Source: Roseicyclus amphidinii
Lineage (GTDB): Bacteria > Pseudomonadota > Alphaproteobacteria > Rhodobacterales > Rhodobacteraceae
NCBI RefSeq assembly: GCF_030163755.1
Contig: NZ_JASJOE010000001.1
Span: 124,001 to 188,000 of the forward strand
Length of the DNA: 64,000 nt
Direction of reading: 5' to 3'
The notes under the pieces were generated by a model. It worked only from the letters and a program-made list of their open reading frames with translations. It was not told the origin of the DNA and searched no databases. Position 1 is the first letter of the stretch. The number at the start of each line of letters is the position of its first letter. Below, piece after piece: positions 62,471-64,000 of this stretch. A program made the translations under genes and the position numbers.

Positions 62471-63745
62471 TCAGCCGTTCTGTTTCAGGATCTCGCCCGC
62501 GAGATAGAGGGAGCCGCAGATCAGGATGCGCGCCTGCGGGTCTTGGGCGGTGATCGCGGCGAGGGCCGCGGCGACGCTGTCGGCCTCATGCGCCGGGAAC
62601 CCGGCCTTGCGCGCGGCGGTGGCGGTTTCCGTGGCGCTGAGGGTCGCGGTCTGGCCGGGGATGGAGACGGCGTGGAGGCTTTGGGCCACCTTGGCGAGCG
62701 GTTCCATGTAGCCGGTCACGTCCTTGGTGTTGAGCATCCCGCAGATGAGATGCGTGGGCCGCTTCGGCATTTCGGCCAGAAGGGCCGCGATGGCGCGGGC
62801 GGCGTGGGGGTTGTGGCCGCCGTCGAGCCACAGCTCGGCCTGCGGTGCCGCCTCGGTCAGTGGGCCGCGGCGCAGGCGCTGCATGCGGGCGGGCCATGTG
62901 GCGTTGGTCATGGCGGCCTCGAAGGCCGTGTCGGGTTGGCCGAGGGTGCGGAGTGCTGCCAGCGCGATGCCGGCGTTCTCCACCTGGTGTGCGCCGAGAA
63001 GGGCGGGTTTGGGCAGGTCGAGAAGGCCGGTTTCGTCCTGGAAGATCAGGCGGCCGTGTTCCTCCCAGACGTGCCAGTGCTGGCCGTGGGCGAAGACGGG
63101 GGCGTTCAGGCGGGCGGCCTGAGCCTCGATCACCTCCAGCGCCTCGTCCTGCTGGCGGCCGACGATGACGGGGACGCCGCGCTTGATGATCCCGGCTTTC
63201 TCTGCGGCGATCTGGGCCAGCGTCTCGCCGAGATATTGCTGGTGGTCCATGTCCACCGGCGTGATCACGGTCAGGGCGGGGCGGTCGATGACATTGGTGG
63301 CATCGAGCCTGCCGCCGAGGCCGACCTCGAGCAGGGTGTAATCGGCGGGCGTTTCGGCGAAGGCCACGAAAGCGGCGGCGGTGGTGATCTCGAAATAGGT
63401 GATCGGGTCGGGGCCGTTGGCGGCAAGACAGGTGTCGAGCGTGCGGGACAGGGCCTGTTCCTCGATCAACTCACCAGCCACGCGGATGCGTTCGTGGAAG
63501 CGCGCGAGATGCGGCGAGGTGTAGGCGTGGGTGGTGAGACCCGCGCCTTCGAGGCCCGCGCGGATCATGGCGAGGGTAGAGCCCTTGCCGTTGGTGCCCG
63601 CGATATGGATCACGGGGGGCACGCGCCGCTCGGGGTGGTCGAGGGCGGCCAGGATGCGGTGCATCCGGTCGAGCGTCAGGTCGATGATCTTGGGGTGAAG
63701 CGACATCATCCTCTCGAGGAGGATGTCGGAGGACAGCGCGCTCAC
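62471..63745 (-). CDS. folC: Folylpolyglutamate synthase / dihydrofolate synthase
   Basis: Adds glutamate to dihydropteroate and to folates. The 424-residue Mur-ligase-fold product has the P-loop [26 protein letters not shown], the catalytic [15 protein letters not shown] and [16 protein letters not shown], and [18 protein letters not shown] 63745 overlaps the accD stop by four bases (GTGA); an internal Met-Met at residues 13-14 is an alternative start. The order accD-folC is common in proteobacteria. Confidence 0.96.
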   Translation of the reverse strand: MSALSSDILLERMMSLHPKIIDLTLDRMHRILAALDHPERRVPPVIHIAGTNGKGSTLAMIRAGLEGAGLTTHAYTSPHLARFHERIRVAGELIEEQALSRTLDTCLAANGPDPITYFEITTAAAFVAFAETPADYTLLEVGLGGRLDATNVIDRPALTVITPVDMDHQQYLGETLAQIAAEKAGIIKRGVPVIVGRQQDEALEVIEAQAARLNAPVFAHGQHWHVWEEHGRLIFQDETGLLDLPKPALLGAHQVENAGIALAALRTLGQPDTAFEAAMTNATWPARMQRLRRGPLTEAAPQAELWLDGGHNPHAARAIAALLAEMPKRPTHLICGMLNTKDVTGYMEPLAKVAQSLHAVSIPGQTATLSATETATAARKAGFPAHEADSVAAALAAITAQDPQARILICGSLYLAGEILKQNG

Positions 63746-64000
63746 GGCTTTTCCGCGGCCTCGGGTTCGGGGGAGGTCGGCGGCGCCTCGTCCGGGGCGG
63801 GCAGGTCGCCCGCGACGGCGGGGGGCAGGCCGGTCAGCATCCGGGTGATGGTGATCAGCTCGTCGCGCAGCTGCGCGCGGGGCGTCACGCGGTCGAGCAT
63901 GCCGTGGTCGAGCAGGTATTCGGCGCGCTGGAAGCCCTCGGGCAGTTTCTCGCGGATGGTCTGTTCGATGACGCGGGGACCGGCGAAGCAGATCAGTGCG
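63742..64000 (-). CDS. accD: Acetyl-CoA carboxylase carboxyltransferase subunit beta, C-terminal part only
   Basis: The last 85 codons of AccD run off the right edge. The visible part reads [47 protein letters not shown] and LTGLPP, the characteristic end of the carboxyltransferase beta subunit, followed by an acidic Pro-rich tail of about 25 residues. Zinc finger and catalytic core lie outside the window. It makes malonyl-CoA for fatty-acid synthesis with AccA. Overlaps folC by four bases. Confidence 0.95.
   Translation of the reverse strand, partial: ALICFAGPRVIEQTIREKLPEGFQRAEYLLDHGMLDRVTPRAQLRDELITITRMLTGLPPAVAGDLPAPDEAPPTSPEPEAAEKP

Overview
The window looks like the chromosome of a marine-type alphaproteobacterium of the Rhodobacteraceae (Roseobacter group). 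The evidence is the high GC content, the gene order rho-mnmE-mnmG-rsmG-parA-parB, the layouts rph/hrcA-grpE and lptC-lptA-lptB-hpf-ptsN, a TamA/TamB pair, a MaeB fused to a phosphotransacetylase-like domain, and a complex I NDUFA9-like protein. This assignment is inference from gene content, not from a database search. Almost all of the sequence is tightly packed core genes, many joined by 1 to 11 base overlaps.

Layout. 1-1208: aroE (cut by the window edge) and maf on the minus strand. 1209-1723: the only long gene-free stretch, with degenerate DnaA boxes, an AT-rich tract and a switch of gene direction; this is my candidate for the chromosomal origin. 1724-8497: rho, the tRNA-modification genes mnmE and mnmG, rsmG, and parA-parB, with two perfect parS palindromes buried in the mnmG and rsmG coding sequences. 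8501-12725: hemW, rdgB and rph divergent from hrcA-grpE. 12722-21536: mutS, maeB, a chromosomal ccdA-ccdB toxin-antitoxin pair, and dnaK-dnaJ. 21719-32495: alkB, an orphan polysaccharide ABC permease, then a surface-glycan block (cysQ, a kdsB-like gene, four glycosyltransferases, galU, a double-domain sulfotransferase). 32511-36390: ptsN, hpf, the lptB-lptA-lptC genes and an RNase D-like exonuclease. 36437-36523: tRNA-Leu(CAG). 36598-43599: tamB-tamA, the NDUFA9-like gene and uppP. 43811-51123: glutamate synthase, with two small genes between gltD and gltB. 51382-64000: serB, an alpha/beta hydrolase fused to a membrane domain, a TetR regulator and an AEC transporter, fghA with two overlapping genes, an MFS transporter, zapE, a HupE/UreJ-like pair, a small secreted protein, folC and the end of accD.

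How it fits together. The origin-proximal genes serve replication, segregation and RNA metabolism. hrcA-grpE and dnaK-dnaJ form a heat-shock set; dnaK has a recognisable sigma-32-type promoter. The glycan block combines sugar activation (GalU, KdsB-like), sugar transfer, sulfation and removal of the sulfation by-product PAP (CysQ), which suggests a sulfated acidic surface polysaccharide. The Lpt, Tam and UppP proteins build the envelope.

The most unusual signal is a family of three intergenic arrays made of imperfect 11-base units with a GTGCAC/GTACAC/GTGCAT core (17769-17811, 45282-45337, 60577-60620). All have the same orientation, sit just after a stop codon and lie 53 to 78 bases before the next start codon; two abut plausible promoters. 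I do not recognise them as a named element. Other points worth a second look are a CcdB whose C-terminus lacks the gyrase-poisoning Trp, a perfect hairpin between dnaK and dnaJ, a perfect 12-base inverted repeat between serB and its divergent neighbour, and a triple hairpin before the MFS gene.
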